Assembly (NCBI RefSeq): GCF_020552705.1
Contig: NZ_JAJBZG010000001.1
Span: 744,001 to 808,000, forward strand
Origin: Christiangramia sediminis
Lineage (GTDB): Bacteria > Bacteroidota > Bacteroidia > Flavobacteriales > Flavobacteriaceae
Length of the DNA: 64,000 nt
Direction of reading: 5' to 3'
The position numbers and the translations under genes are program-made. A model generated the notes under the pieces. The model did not search any database, was not told the origin of the DNA, and saw nothing but the letters and a program-made list of their open reading frames with translations. Positions 33,568 through 42,561 of this stretch are shown here, one piece after another. Every line of letters begins with the position of its first letter. Within the stretch, counting starts at the first letter, position 1.

Positions 33568-34059
33568 ATGATTTCAGCACCGGTAATAAAAGATATAGAA
33601 CCTAAAAAGTTAATAGGTATTCGCATCGCTACCAGCCTTGCAGATGATAAGACCAGCCTTTTATGGAACAGGTTCATGAAACTTAAAGCCTCCATTAAAA
33701 ACACTAAGGCAGAAAAGCTTTTTTCTGTTCAGGTATATGGAGAGAAGTTTATGATTGGAGAGTTTGATACCCAATCAGAGTTCAGCAAATGGGCTGCCAC
33801 CGAAGTCCTCGATTTTGATGAAATTCCGAAAGGACTGGAAAAACTTGAGATTCCGGCCGGAAAATATGCGGTTTTCACTCACGAGGGCACAGCAAAAGAA
33901 TTTGCCGAAACCTCTACTTACATTTTTAATGAGTGGTTGCCTGATTCAGATTTTAGTTTAGATAACCGACCGCACTTTGAAATTTTAGGAGAAGATTATA
34001 AAGGACCAGAAGACCCCGATTCTAAAGAAGATATCTGGATCCCCATCAAAGAAAAATAA
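33568..34059 (+). CDS. GyrI-like small-molecule-binding domain protein
   Basis: The 163-residue protein has the pattern of GyrI-like/AraC effector-binding domains: an N-terminal strand with LIGIRIATSLADD, a WNRFMKLKASI helix, the central EKLEIPAGKYAVFTHEGTAKEF segment and a C-terminal FNEWLPDSDFSLDNRPHFEIL. The IPAGxYAVFxHxG and WLPxSxxxLDxRPxFE motifs are characteristic. It has no DNA-binding domain, so it is a stand-alone binder of hydrophobic ligands or possibly a gyrase-inhibitor-like protein. It is not linked to an obvious operon partner. Confidence 0.82.
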   Translation: MISAPVIKDIEPKKLIGIRIATSLADDKTSLLWNRFMKLKASIKNTKAEKLFSVQVYGEKFMIGEFDTQSEFSKWAATEVLDFDEIPKGLEKLEIPAGKYAVFTHEGTAKEFAETSTYIFNEWLPDSDFSLDNRPHFEILGEDYKGPEDPDSKEDIWIPIKEK

Positions 34060-34122
34060 CTTAAAACACCGGGAGAAATAGATCTCTTTGATTCATTTCT
34101 TCACAACCAACCTGTATTCCTT

Positions 34123-34956
34123 TTGAAAGATAGTAGCATTCTAAATCAATTTCAGGGATTTTTGGACACGCCAGATATCTTCCCCAAAGATCATCAAGGT
34201 AATTTTAAAAGTTTCAATTTTCCAAAAATTAAAATTACAGATGACTTAATAGTAGATCTGCAAAAATTAGATCATCCCCGATATTCTATTCTGGGAAAAA
34301 GAATGGAGGGTTTCTTTGAAATTGCCATAAGGCATAGCGACAGATATGAAATTATAGATTCTAATATCCAGATAATTGAAAATAAACAAACTCTCGGGGA
34401 ACTTGATTTTATTATTTACGATAAGGAGAATTCAAAACCAATCCATGTAGAGCTTGTATATAAACTTTATATATACGATCCTGGATTTCCGCCCGGCATA
34501 AAAAGATGGATAGGCCCTAACAGGCGTGATAGTTTTTCAGCAAAACTTGAAAAACTTGAAAATAAACAATTACCATTATTATTTAGCCCGAAGACTACCA
34601 GTTATCTATCCACTTTAGAGCTTACTGCCGGAAGTATGGAACAACAATTATGTTTTAAGGCACAATTATACACCCCAATTGATGAAATTGTCGAACACAG
34701 GAGTCTTATAAATTCCGATTGTCTCATTGGAAATTGGTATAATTTCGACGAGTTTCTCCAAATGAACTGGGAGGATCATCTCTTTTATAGTCCGAAGAAA
34801 AAAGATTGGAGTTTTAATCCTGTGAACAATACAAACTGGTATTCGCGAAAAGAATTACTAAAAAATATTGAAGTTTTATTTGAAAAGAAGAAGGCTCCTT
34901 TGATTTGGATGAAAACCAAAACAGGATTTTATAGATTTTTTATAGTTTGGTGGTAA
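34123..34956 (+). CDS. DUF1853-family protein
   Basis: The 277-residue protein begins at TTG (34123), since no ATG is found in the upstream open frame. It has the family-like features LNQFQGFLDTPDIFP near the start, LGELDFIIYDKENSKPIHVELVYKLYI in the middle (a PD-(D/E)xK-nuclease-like strand pattern D...E-x-V) and GNWYNFDEFLQMNW later. DUF1853 proteins are uncharacterised. The E-L-D-F...H-V-E-L-V layout resembles a nuclease-type core, which is my inference. It lies between the GyrI-like gene and the broken permease with short gaps. Confidence 0.7.
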   Translation: MKDSSILNQFQGFLDTPDIFPKDHQGNFKSFNFPKIKITDDLIVDLQKLDHPRYSILGKRMEGFFEIAIRHSDRYEIIDSNIQIIENKQTLGELDFIIYDKENSKPIHVELVYKLYIYDPGFPPGIKRWIGPNRRDSFSAKLEKLENKQLPLLFSPKTTSYLSTLELTAGSMEQQLCFKAQLYTPIDEIVEHRSLINSDCLIGNWYNFDEFLQMNWEDHLFYSPKKKDWSFNPVNNTNWYSRKELLKNIEVLFEKKKAPLIWMKTKTGFYRFFIVWW

Positions 34957-34989
34957 TCTTCAAAATTTTTCTGAATTGAAACTATTTTA

Positions 34990-35744
34990 ATGGAATCTAT
35001 TTTTCAAGACATCAATTTTCTCTATTTAGCAATTCTATTTGTAACTGGAACTGTAGCTTTTATAATTTCAACAATCTCTGGGGGTGGCGGTGCTTTAATT
35101 CTTGTTCCGTTTCTAAATTTTCTTATCGGAACCACTAAAACTGCACCTGTAATAAACCTGGGAACTTTTATAGGAAGACCCGCCAGACTTATACTTTTCT
35201 GGAAACATATTAACTGGAGCGTATTCTGGTATTATGTTCCGGCGGCAATGCTGGCGCCTGGGTAGCTGGATGGTTCTTTACCAGAGTTGAAGCCTCCTGG
35301 TTACAAATACTTGTTGGAGTATTTCTGATAAGTACCGTATTTCAATATCGCTTTGGCAAAAAAGAAAGATCCTTTCCGGTTAAACTCTGGTATTTCATTC
35401 CTTTAGGATTTATTGTATCAGTATTGGGAACTATCATTGGAGCCCTGGGTCCAATCCTTAACCCGTTCTATCTGAATCTGGGTCTGGATAAGGAAGAATT
35501 GATCGCTACAAAAACTGTGAATTCCTTTTTTCTGGGTATCGCACAAATTGGAAGCTATACCTTTTTCGGATTGCTATATAAAGAATTATGGGTCTACGGA
35601 ATTGCTTTAGGTTTAGGAGCTGTTATAGGAAACATAATTGGTAAAAAATTCCTTTCAAGAATGAAAAGCAGTACATTCAGAAAGCTCCTCATCATTTTAA
35701 TGGTGCTCAGCGGAATTTTACTTATCTATAAACAATTCAACTAA
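34990..35744 (+). pseudogene. TauE/SafE-family permease disrupted by a one-base deletion
   Basis: An N-terminal frame (34990-35265) gives a TauE/SafE start (FIISTISGGGGALILVPFLN, TAPVINLGTFIGRP) and stops at TAG after MLAPG. From 35256 a +1-shifted frame continues without loss as GAWVAGWFFTRVEASWLQ and on to GIALGLGAVIGNIIGKK, ending at 35744. Restoring one G in CTGGCGCCTGGG (around 35253) gives ML-GAWVAGW and a normal permease of about 250 residues with eight or so membrane spans. The family exports sulfite or organosulfonates or similar anions. It is either a recent pseudogene or a sequencing error. Confidence 0.85.
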
Positions 35745-35784
35745 CTAATTCTTTTAAATTTGTAAACTCCAAAAACCAACGTTT

Positions 35785-36663
35785 ATGCAGCCGGGTTACC
35801 GGGAAGCCGTAAAGGCCTCCTATTTTAGCATCGCAGGAAATGCACTTTTAGCAGTAGCCAAGGCAGTTACCGGTATTTTTGGTAATTCGTATGCACTAAT
35901 TGCCGATGCCATAGAGTCTACCACCGATGTCTTCTCTTCTCTATTGGTGCTCCTAGGCCTTAGGTATGCAAATAAACCCGCTGATGAAAATCATCCCTAT
36001 GGACACGGAAAAGCGGAACCACTCATAACTTTTATGGTGGTTGGCTTTCTAATAGTTTCTGCGACCATAATTGCCTATGAAAGTATTGAGAACATCCAAA
36101 CCCCCCACGAAGTCCCGGAGCCTTATACTCTGATAGTTCTCTTTGTAATCATTATTATTAAAGAGGTTTCTTATCGTTTTGTATCTAAGAAAGGTACAGA
36201 AACAAATAGTTCAGCCCTGAAAGCAGATGCCTGGCATCATCGCAGCGATGCGATCACTTCCTTAATGGCCTTTATCGGGATTTCTGTCGCTCTTTTTATG
36301 GGAAAGGGTTATGAAAATGCAGATGACTGGGCCGCTTTATTTGCCTCGGGATTCATACTTTTTAATGCATATTTAATTTTACGACCTGCCCTTGGGGAAG
36401 TTATGGATGAACACCGATATGATGATATTGAATCTGAAATAAGGGACTTAGCTCATAACGATAAGGGGGTTGTTGAAACAGAAAAATGCTTTATTAGAAA
36501 GACCGGAATGACCTACCACGTAGATCTTCATATTGCCGTCGATGCGCACATTAGTGTTAAAGAAGGTCATGATATTGCGCATAGGGTTAAAGACGTGATT
36601 TTGGAAAAACTTCCCCAGGTTGCAGATGTCCTTATACATGTCGAACCAGACGACGAATTGTAA
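35785..36663 (+). CDS. Cation diffusion facilitator (CDF) metal exporter
   Basis: The 292-residue protein has the CDF start KASYFSIAGNALLAVAKAV and the first metal-site motif ALIADAIESTTDVFSSL (a D-x3-S/T-x2-D-like pattern). HPYGHGKAEPLITFMV and the second site ADAWHHRSDAITSLMAF (H-x-x-x-D) follow. Six membrane spans precede a C-terminal cytosolic ferredoxin-like domain (about 205-292, THYVDLHIAVDAHISV-like with the ending DVLIHVEPDDEL). CDF proteins exchange Zn2+, Fe2+ or Mn2+ for protons. The residues do not settle the metal. It is downstream of the broken permease with a short gap. Confidence 0.93.
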   Translation: MQPGYREAVKASYFSIAGNALLAVAKAVTGIFGNSYALIADAIESTTDVFSSLLVLLGLRYANKPADENHPYGHGKAEPLITFMVVGFLIVSATIIAYESIENIQTPHEVPEPYTLIVLFVIIIIKEVSYRFVSKKGTETNSSALKADAWHHRSDAITSLMAFIGISVALFMGKGYENADDWAALFASGFILFNAYLILRPALGEVMDEHRYDDIESEIRDLAHNDKGVVETEKCFIRKTGMTYHVDLHIAVDAHISVKEGHDIAHRVKDVILEKLPQVADVLIHVEPDDEL

Positions 36664-36793
36664 TCTCATACTTTATATTAATAATTTTTCAGAATTATTA
36701 AGAAACATTTAGCAGAAACAAGCCCCTATAGGCTTTGAAATAGCTGTGTTTAAGCGTATCTTATCATTAATAATTAACCAAAAAAATAGAGTT

Positions 36794-37948
36794 ATGTCGA
36801 TGATTAATGATCAAGATTTTAAAGAACTTTCAGACTATAATAATGAAACCTGTGTTTCAATTTTCATTCCTACTCAAAGAGGTGGGAAAGAGGTTTTAGA
36901 AGAAAAGAATAAAAAACATCTTCACTCGGAATGGACCCAGGTAAAAAAGAAATTGAAAGAAAAGAACGTTGCCGAGGGAAATATCGAAAAAATAGGAAAA
37001 CCAATCCAGGAATTGCTAGATAACCGTGATTTCTGGCGTCATCAATCTGACGGTCTGGCGATATTTTCTTCTTCAGATTTTTTCAAAAGTTTTACTATTC
37101 CAGTGAACTTTGAGGCTTACCATTATATTTCAAAAGAATTTTATGTAAAACCTCTGGTTCCAGCCATGACTGGCGACGGGAAATTCAATATCCTGGCAAT
37201 TCAGCTGGAAGATGTTAATTTTTATGAGGCTTCGAAATACAGTATCATGCCTGTAGAAATTGATGATCTTACCCCATCACGCCTGGAGGAAAGAGTGGGA
37301 TTTGATTACAAAGAAAAAGCTTTACAATTCAGAACCCAGGGAGAAGGTGGTGAGAAAACACAATTTCATGGACATGGTGGTAGTGAAAGAGATGAAAAAA
37401 CCGAGATAAAACAGTTTTTCAGAGCAGTAGATCAGGGTTTAAAAGATCATTTAACTAAAGAGAAATTACCATTGGTGGTTATATGTCAGGATTATTTATT
37501 TCCAATTTATAAAGATGCGAATACTTACAACCATCTAATTGATAAAGTAGTCCCTGGAAATCCTAATGATACAGATATGCTGGGAATTCATCAAAAAGCG
37601 CTGGAGATAGCAGAACCCTATCTAAATGAGAACCGAGATGAAAAAATCGAAAAATACAGGGAATTGAGTAAGACAGAAAATACTACTTCCGCAGTAACCG
37701 ATATTATTCCTGCAGTTTATCAGGGAAAGGTTGATACTTTATTTATTGAAAACCGGGCTGAAATCTGGGGTGAATATAATGAAGATAATATGGAAGTAAA
37801 ACTTGCTGATAACCATGAAAATGGGAACATTTCATTATTAAATCTAGCCGCTAAAAAGACGGTTGAGATGGGCGGTAAAGTATATCTAGTAGAGCACGAG
37901 TTTATGCCGCAAAAGAAATCAAAAATGAATGCCTTGCTGAGATTCTAA
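36794..37948 (+). CDS. baeRF-like (bacterial archaeo-eukaryotic release factor family) protein
   Basis: I take the start at the ATG at 36794 (MSMINDQDFKELSDYNNETC, 384 residues); an upstream ATG at 36746 adds a poorly conserved-looking leader. The body matches proteins I know as baeRF family (of the baeRF7 sort): CVSIFIPTQRGGKEVLE, FWRHQSDGLAIFSS, QFFRAVDQGLKDHL, PLVVICQDYLFPIYK, LFIENRAEIWGEY and NISLLNLAAKKTVEMGGKVY. These are related to eRF1 and are predicted to act on stalled ribosomes, often beside host-defence or stress genes. The gene stands alone with its own terminator. Function is family-level prediction. Confidence 0.7.
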   Translation: MSMINDQDFKELSDYNNETCVSIFIPTQRGGKEVLEEKNKKHLHSEWTQVKKKLKEKNVAEGNIEKIGKPIQELLDNRDFWRHQSDGLAIFSSSDFFKSFTIPVNFEAYHYISKEFYVKPLVPAMTGDGKFNILAIQLEDVNFYEASKYSIMPVEIDDLTPSRLEERVGFDYKEKALQFRTQGEGGEKTQFHGHGGSERDEKTEIKQFFRAVDQGLKDHLTKEKLPLVVICQDYLFPIYKDANTYNHLIDKVVPGNPNDTDMLGIHQKALEIAEPYLNENRDEKIEKYRELSKTENTTSAVTDIIPAVYQGKVDTLFIENRAEIWGEYNEDNMEVKLADNHENGNISLLNLAAKKTVEMGGKVYLVEHEFMPQKKSKMNALLRF

Positions 37949-37955
37949 AAAATCA

Positions 37956-37984
37956 AAAGGCCTGAAGCAATCCTTCAGGCCTTT
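37956..37984 (+). terminator. Intrinsic terminator after the baeRF-like gene
   Basis: AAAGGCCTGAAG and CTTCAGGCCTTT are perfect 12-bp complements around loop CAATC, starting 8 bases after the stop codon. The 3' side is moderately T-rich. Confidence 0.85.
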
Positions 37985-38061
37985 CTTATTACATTTTCTT
38001 CAGACTATTACCTGACTAAAATTTTTAATCTTAACTTTAGTCACCCAAAAATAAATATTTA

Positions 38062-38796
38062 ATGGAAACAAATTTGGCCGTACTTATAGACGGCGACAAC
38101 ATACCATCTGCTCATGTAAAAGAAATGATGGAAGAAATTGCCAAATATGGCAACCCAACGATTAAAAGAATTTACGGCGACTGGACCAAACCCCATTTGA
38201 ATAAATGGAAAAATGTACTTCTGGAAAACGCCATTCATCCAATTCAACAATACGGTTATACCCAGGGAAAGAACGCGACAGATTCAGCGATGATCATCGA
38301 CGCTATGGATATATTATATTCAAATAAAGTGGATGGATTCTGCCTGGTTTCTAGCGACTCAGACTTTACAAGGCTGGCTACCCGACTTAGAGAAGCAAGT
38401 ATGAAGGTGATTGGAATTGGCGAAAAGAAAACTCCAGATCCTTTTATTGTGGCCTGTGATAAATTCATTTATATCGAGATCCTTAAAAATAATACCAAAG
38501 AATCCGGTGGTGATAAGACTAAGGAGAAAGAAAGTAGAAAACAAAATGTAGATAAGATCACTCCAAAAGTGATAAGACTTATTTCGCAAACAATTTCTGA
38601 TGTCGCCGATGAAGATGGATGGGCATTTCTTGGAGATGTTGGAAGCTTACTTCAGAAAAAACAACCAAACTTCGATTCCAGGAATTACGGATTTCAAAAG
38701 TTGACGCCAATGATCAATTCTATTGACAAGTTTGAAATTGAATCCAGAGAGAATGCGAATTCTAAATTCAAACTTATTTACGTTAGAAACAAGTAA
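38062..38796 (+). CDS. NYN-domain (LabA-like) RNase-like protein with C-terminal LOTUS/OST-HTH domain
   Basis: The 244-residue protein starts with a PIN-like NYN domain: ETNLAVLIDGDNIPSA supplies the first Asp residues, GKNATDSAMIIDAMDILY the middle acidic site, and DGFCLVSSDSDFTRLATRL the SDSDF motif. A Lys/Glu linker (about 150-170) leads to a C-terminal winged-helix LOTUS/OST-HTH domain (about 172-244, WAFLGDVGSLLQKKQPNFD, YGFQKLTPMINS). This architecture is found in LabA/DUF88-type proteins and predicts metal-dependent cleavage of structured RNA. Pirin follows 8 bases downstream. Confidence 0.92.
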   Translation: METNLAVLIDGDNIPSAHVKEMMEEIAKYGNPTIKRIYGDWTKPHLNKWKNVLLENAIHPIQQYGYTQGKNATDSAMIIDAMDILYSNKVDGFCLVSSDSDFTRLATRLREASMKVIGIGEKKTPDPFIVACDKFIYIEILKNNTKESGGDKTKEKESRKQNVDKITPKVIRLISQTISDVADEDGWAFLGDVGSLLQKKQPNFDSRNYGFQKLTPMINSIDKFEIESRENANSKFKLIYVRNK

Positions 38797-38804
38797 GCTC
38801 TTAA

Positions 38805-39653
38805 ATGAGGAATATAAAAAAACTACATAAAGCTGAATATCGTCCTATCGGCGATCTAAAGACCTGGTCTCCCCTACCCACGAGAGATCTTCAAATGATA
38901 GATCCTTTTATTTTTCTAAACCATCACGGTCCCCAGGAATATCCACCAAACAATAATGGGTTGCCATTTGGCCCGCATCCACATCGTGGAATGGAAACGG
39001 TTACTTTTATTCTGGATGGCGATATTACCCATAAAGATACCGGAGGTCATAATAGTGTTATTGAAGCGGGTGGAGTGCAATGGATGACAGCAGGAAAAGG
39101 TCTCTTACATGCTGAAGTTTCTTCAGAAGAATTCAAAAAGGAAGGAGGTCCTCTTGAAATACTTCAATTATGGGTTAACCTTCCCAAAAGATTAAAAATG
39201 ACCGAGCCACATTATCGAGGACTTCAGAAAGATCAGATCTCGGTCTGGAAAAATGAAAATGGGAGCGTTAGTGCACAGGTAGTTTCCGGGAATTTTAAAG
39301 GAATTCGTGGTGCCTTCGATACACCAACATCGGTAGATCTATCCCTGGTACACTTTGATAAAGATTCTGAAATTCAACTAGAAATTCCGAAGTCTGATAA
39401 TATCTTCTTTTATGTGATCCGTGGAAAGCTAGAGGTAAACGAAATTGAAGTACCAGAACTTCATCTGGCTGAATTCTCCAGGAATAGTGAGATCCTTAAT
39501 ATTATAGCAAATGAAAATAGCATCCTGTTGTTGGGACATGCTGAACCTTTCGATGAAAAAGTAGTATTTGGAGGACCATTTGTAATGAATTCTGAAGAGG
39601 AAATTCAGCAAGCATATGAAGATTATAAAGCGGGCAAAATGGGCAGCTGGTAA
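38805..39653 (+). CDS. Pirin-family cupin protein
   Basis: The 282-residue bicupin has the pirin metal motif FGPHPHRGMETVTFIL (His-x-His), HKDTGGHNSVIEAGGVQWM, and the second-half ILQLWVNLPKRLKM. Bacterial pirins bind iron in the N-terminal cupin; some act as quercetin 2,3-dioxygenases and others modulate metabolic enzymes. Length fits. It is probably co-transcribed with the NYN gene (8-base gap) and is followed by the GlcG-like gene. Confidence 0.93.
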   Translation: MRNIKKLHKAEYRPIGDLKTWSPLPTRDLQMIDPFIFLNHHGPQEYPPNNNGLPFGPHPHRGMETVTFILDGDITHKDTGGHNSVIEAGGVQWMTAGKGLLHAEVSSEEFKKEGGPLEILQLWVNLPKRLKMTEPHYRGLQKDQISVWKNENGSVSAQVVSGNFKGIRGAFDTPTSVDLSLVHFDKDSEIQLEIPKSDNIFFYVIRGKLEVNEIEVPELHLAEFSRNSEILNIIANENSILLLGHAEPFDEKVVFGGPFVMNSEEEIQQAYEDYKAGKMGSW

Positions 39654-39722
39654 TCTTATCATAAAGGCTAAGGCCGCAACATCTGAGTTTTGTAAATTGA
39701 AATGAAAAATTAAATTGAAACT

Positions 39723-40115
39723 ATGGAATTGACTACACAAAAAGCTCAGCAAATTGTAGAAGCTGCGATCAAAAAATCAAAAGAATTAGACGTAAAGATG
39801 AACATTGCCGTTGTTGACGCTGGTGCCAATCTAAAATCCTTTGTGAGAATGGATGGTGCCTGGCTTGGTTCAGCAGATATCGCTATCAAGAAAGCTAAAA
39901 CCGCTCGTTATTTTGATATGAATACAGGAGAAATAGGAAAGCTATCACAACCTGGAGGTTCTCTTTTTAATATTGAGCATTCTAATGATGGACTCATCAC
40001 TTTTCCCGGTGGAGTATTAATTAAAGATGGGAACGAAATTATTGGCGCCATAGGTATCTCTGGTAGTTCAGTAGAAAATGACCACGAAGTTGCTACTTAC
40101 GCTTCTAATGCTTAA
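39723..40115 (+). CDS. GlcG/HbpS-family small protein
   Basis: The 130-residue protein has the family start [20 protein letters not shown], the strand [20 protein letters not shown] and the C-terminal [21 protein letters not shown]. GlcG/HbpS (PF03928) proteins form PAS-like oligomers; HbpS binds haem and GlcG is found in glycolate operons. No glycolate oxidase genes are present, so the ligand is open. It is followed by a strong terminator shared with the convergent his operon. Confidence 0.88.
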   Translation: MELTTQKAQQIVEAAIKKSKELDVKMNIAVVDAGANLKSFVRMDGAWLGSADIAIKKAKTARYFDMNTGEIGKLSQPGGSLFNIEHSNDGLITFPGGVLIKDGNEIIGAIGISGSSVENDHEVATYASNA

Positions 40116-40127
40116 AAAATTAGTAAG

Positions 40128-40162
40128 AATCCGCTGAATTTTACTATTCAGCGGATTTTTTT
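40128..40162. terminator. Terminator between the GlcG-like gene and the convergent his operon
   Basis: AATCCGCTGAA (40128-40138) pairs with TTCAGCGGATT (40147-40157) and is followed by a T run on the plus strand, reaching the hisIE stop codon. It is clearly a plus-strand terminator; minus-strand use is less certain. Confidence 0.85.
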
Positions 40163-40784
40163 ATTTGTGCCTTTCTTCAAGTACTTTCACTATATCTTCC
40201 AATCCAAATCCTTTGGCCTTTAGTAATATCATGTAATGAAAAAGCAAATCTGCACTTTCATTCAGAAATAGATCATCGTTATCATCTTTAGCCTCGATCA
40301 CTACTTCTACTGCTTCTTCCCCAACTTTCTGGGCAATCTTGTTAATTCCCTTATCAAAAAGCGATACCACGTAACTATTATCGTTCTCCTTTCTTAATTC
40401 AGGTTCTGTTTCACTTAGTTTATGACGACTTTCAATAATGCCTTCCAGTTTAGATAAGAACCCGTAATCGGCAGTATTTTCTTCTGCCCAACAGGTATCA
40501 GTGCCTTTATGACAAACCGGTCCTTCGGGATTTACTTCAACCAGTAAGGTATCATTATCACAATCTAATTTGATGTTCACCAGATTTAGAAAATTTCCAC
40601 TTTCTTCGCCTTTGGTCCATAAACGTTCTTTGGTTCTGCTGAAAAAAGTAACTTTTTTAGTTTCGTTAGTTTTCAGGAAAGCTTCTTCATTCATATAACC
40701 CAGCATTAAAACCTTCCTGGTATTAGAATCCTGAATTATCGCTGGCACGAGTCCGTCGTTATTTTTATTAAAATCTATATTCAT
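40161..40784 (-). CDS. hisIE: Bifunctional phosphoribosyl-AMP cyclohydrolase / phosphoribosyl-ATP pyrophosphatase
   Basis: The 207-residue enzyme catalyses steps 2 and 3 of histidine synthesis. The HisI half (1 to about 115) has LMLGYMNEEAFLKT, VTFFSRTKERLWTKGEESGN and the zinc motif NPEGPVCHKGTDTCW. The HisE half (about 120-207) has INKIAQKVGEEAVEVVIEAK and DLLFHYMILLKAKG. The HisI-HisE fusion is common in Bacteroidota and enterobacteria. It is the last gene of the operon, 127 bases after hisF. Confidence 0.97.
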   Translation of the reverse strand: MNIDFNKNNDGLVPAIIQDSNTRKVLMLGYMNEEAFLKTNETKKVTFFSRTKERLWTKGEESGNFLNLVNIKLDCDNDTLLVEVNPEGPVCHKGTDTCWAEENTADYGFLSKLEGIIESRHKLSETEPELRKENDNSYVVSLFDKGINKIAQKVGEEAVEVVIEAKDDNDDLFLNESADLLFHYMILLKAKGFGLEDIVKVLEERHK

Positions 40785-40911
40785 GTTATTATTTTATAGG
40801 TCATCCTGAAATTTGAATTATACTGAATCTTTTTGGGTATTCATCATATTGATGAGAACAATTTCAAGCTGACGACATCAAATTTTCAAATTGACTAATT
40901 TTCAAATTATT

Positions 40912-41667
40912 TTAAATTCTCACTGGAATTCCTGCAGATTTTAATTCTTCCTTTAACTGAAAAATTTCGATCTCTTTAAAATGAAATACACTGGCGGCCA
41001 AAGCAGCATCTGCCTTTCCTTTTTGAAAAGTATCTCTAAAATGTTCGATTTTACCCGCTCCGCCCGAGGCGATGATAGGAATGTTCAGTTCTGAAGAAAG
41101 TTTTGCCAGGGCTTCGTTGGCAAAACCATTCTTAGTTCCGTCATGATCCATAGAAGTGAAAAGGATCTCTCCTGCTCCACGTTGCTCAACTTCTTTAGCC
41201 CATTCAAATAGATCCAATTCCGTAGGCACTTTTCCACCAACCAGGTGAACGGTCCATTTACCATTTATATTCTTGGCATCTATGGCCACTACGACACACT
41301 GACTCCCAAACTTTTCTGAAAGCTGGTTAATAAGATCCGGATTCTTGACCGCGGAAGAATTTATAGAAACCTTGTCGGCTCCATTCTGCAGAAGTATATC
41401 CACATCTTCTACCGAGGAAATTCCACCACCTACCGTAAAAGGAATATTAAGTTGTTCTGCAACTTTATAGCAAAGTTTTGCCAGCGTTTTCCTTTTTTCT
41501 TCTGTAGCTGAAATATCCAGAAATACTAATTCATCCGCTCCCTTTTCAGCATAAGCAGCGGCGAGTTCTACAGGATCTCCAGCGTCCCTGAGATCGACAA
41601 AATTGATCCCTTTTACAGTTCTTCCATTCTTGATATCAAGGCAGGGTATAATTCGTTTTGTTAACAT
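40912..41667 (-). CDS. hisF: Imidazole glycerol phosphate synthase, cyclase subunit
   Basis: HisF is a 251-residue TIM barrel that makes imidazole glycerol phosphate and AICAR from PRFAR, using ammonia from HisH. The catalytic Asp near the start lies in [18 protein letters not shown], and the second catalytic Asp and phosphate loops are in [11 protein letters not shown] and [14 protein letters not shown]. The length is standard. It follows hisA after a 114-base gap that contains a REP-like repeat. Confidence 0.97.
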   Translation of the reverse strand: MLTKRIIPCLDIKNGRTVKGINFVDLRDAGDPVELAAAYAEKGADELVFLDISATEEKRKTLAKLCYKVAEQLNIPFTVGGGISSVEDVDILLQNGADKVSINSSAVKNPDLINQLSEKFGSQCVVVAIDAKNINGKWTVHLVGGKVPTELDLFEWAKEVEQRGAGEILFTSMDHDGTKNGFANEALAKLSSELNIPIIASGGAGKIEHFRDTFQKGKADAALAASVFHFKEIEIFQLKEELKSAGIPVRI

Positions 41668-41744
41668 TTTTCAAGTATTGAGTTTCGAACGACGAGCGAC
41701 GAAGCATGGTTTCTGTAGAGCTATCTTGTTTCAGCTTCTAAGAG

Positions 41745-41765
41745 ACCCTGAATCAAGTTCAGGGT
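41745..41765. repeat. REP-like inverted repeat in the hisF-hisA spacer
   Basis: ACCCTGAA-TCAAG-TTCAGGGT followed by GACGTC resembles the CCTGAAC...TTCAGG palindromic repeats scattered in flavobacterial genomes. Degraded similar sequence is visible in the hisIE-hisF gap (TCATCCTGAAAT at about 40802). Copy number elsewhere cannot be judged from this window. Confidence 0.5.
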
Positions 41766-41781
41766 GACGTCTTTAATTTTC

Positions 41782-42507
41782 CTATTGATTTAAAATATAA
41801 TTTTCCAGTTGTTTTAAACTGATCCTGTTTTCATAGATCGCTTTCCCTATGATCACCCCTTCACAACCAAGTTCTTCAAGTTTTGGAAGTTCATCAAATT
41901 CTGAAATTCCGCCGGAAGCGATCAGTTTAATATTTTCAGTTTCACTAAGGATCTCGTTATAAAGGTCAAATGAAGGACCTTCAAGCATACCATCTTTCGA
42001 AATATCTGTACAGATCACATAACTTACACCCGCTTTCTCAAAGTTCTGGATAAAAGGAATGATCTCTTTATCTGAATCTTCCAGCCAGCCGGAAACGGCA
42101 ATTTTTCTATCCTTAGCATCAGCACCTAAAATGATCTTTTCATTTCCATATTTCTGAAGCCAGCTTTGGAATAATTCCGGATTCTTTACAGCGATGCTTC
42201 CGCCGGTGATCTGATTTGCACCACTTTCAAAAGCAATCTGAAGATCCTTATCGGTTTTCAATCCGCCGCCAAAATCAATTTTTAAGGATGTTTTGCTAGC
42301 AATGGTTTCAAGGACCTTATGATTCACAATGTGGCTAGATTTAGCACCGTCAAGATCTACCAGGTGTAAATACTCAATTCCGTGGTCCTGAAAAGATTTT
42401 GCAACCTCCAGCGGATCCTCATTATATATTTTCTTGGTATTATAATCACCTTTGGAAAGTCTAACGCATTTACCTTCGATGATATCAATTGCAGGAATAA
42501 TTCGCAT
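41782..42507 (-). CDS. hisA: Phosphoribosylformimino-5-aminoimidazole carboxamide ribotide isomerase
   Basis: HisA is a 241-residue TIM barrel that isomerises ProFAR to PRFAR, step 4. [22 protein letters not shown] carries the catalytic Asp, and [26 protein letters not shown] (second catalytic Asp) and [14 protein letters not shown] complete the half-barrel repeats shared with HisF. Length and order in the operon are typical. Confidence 0.97.
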   Translation of the reverse strand: MRIIPAIDIIEGKCVRLSKGDYNTKKIYNEDPLEVAKSFQDHGIEYLHLVDLDGAKSSHIVNHKVLETIASKTSLKIDFGGGLKTDKDLQIAFESGANQITGGSIAVKNPELFQSWLQKYGNEKIILGADAKDRKIAVSGWLEDSDKEIIPFIQNFEKAGVSYVICTDISKDGMLEGPSFDLYNEILSETENIKLIASGGISEFDELPKLEELGCEGVIIGKAIYENRISLKQLENYILNQ

Positions 42508-42561
42508 TATAGTATTTAGATTTTAGTATTGAGAATTAAGATTCTCCTATTTCAATAAAAT

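Noticed and set aside
34990-35265. Short hypothetical gene of 91 codons
   Set aside because: It is the first half of the frameshifted TauE/SafE permease, not an independent gene.
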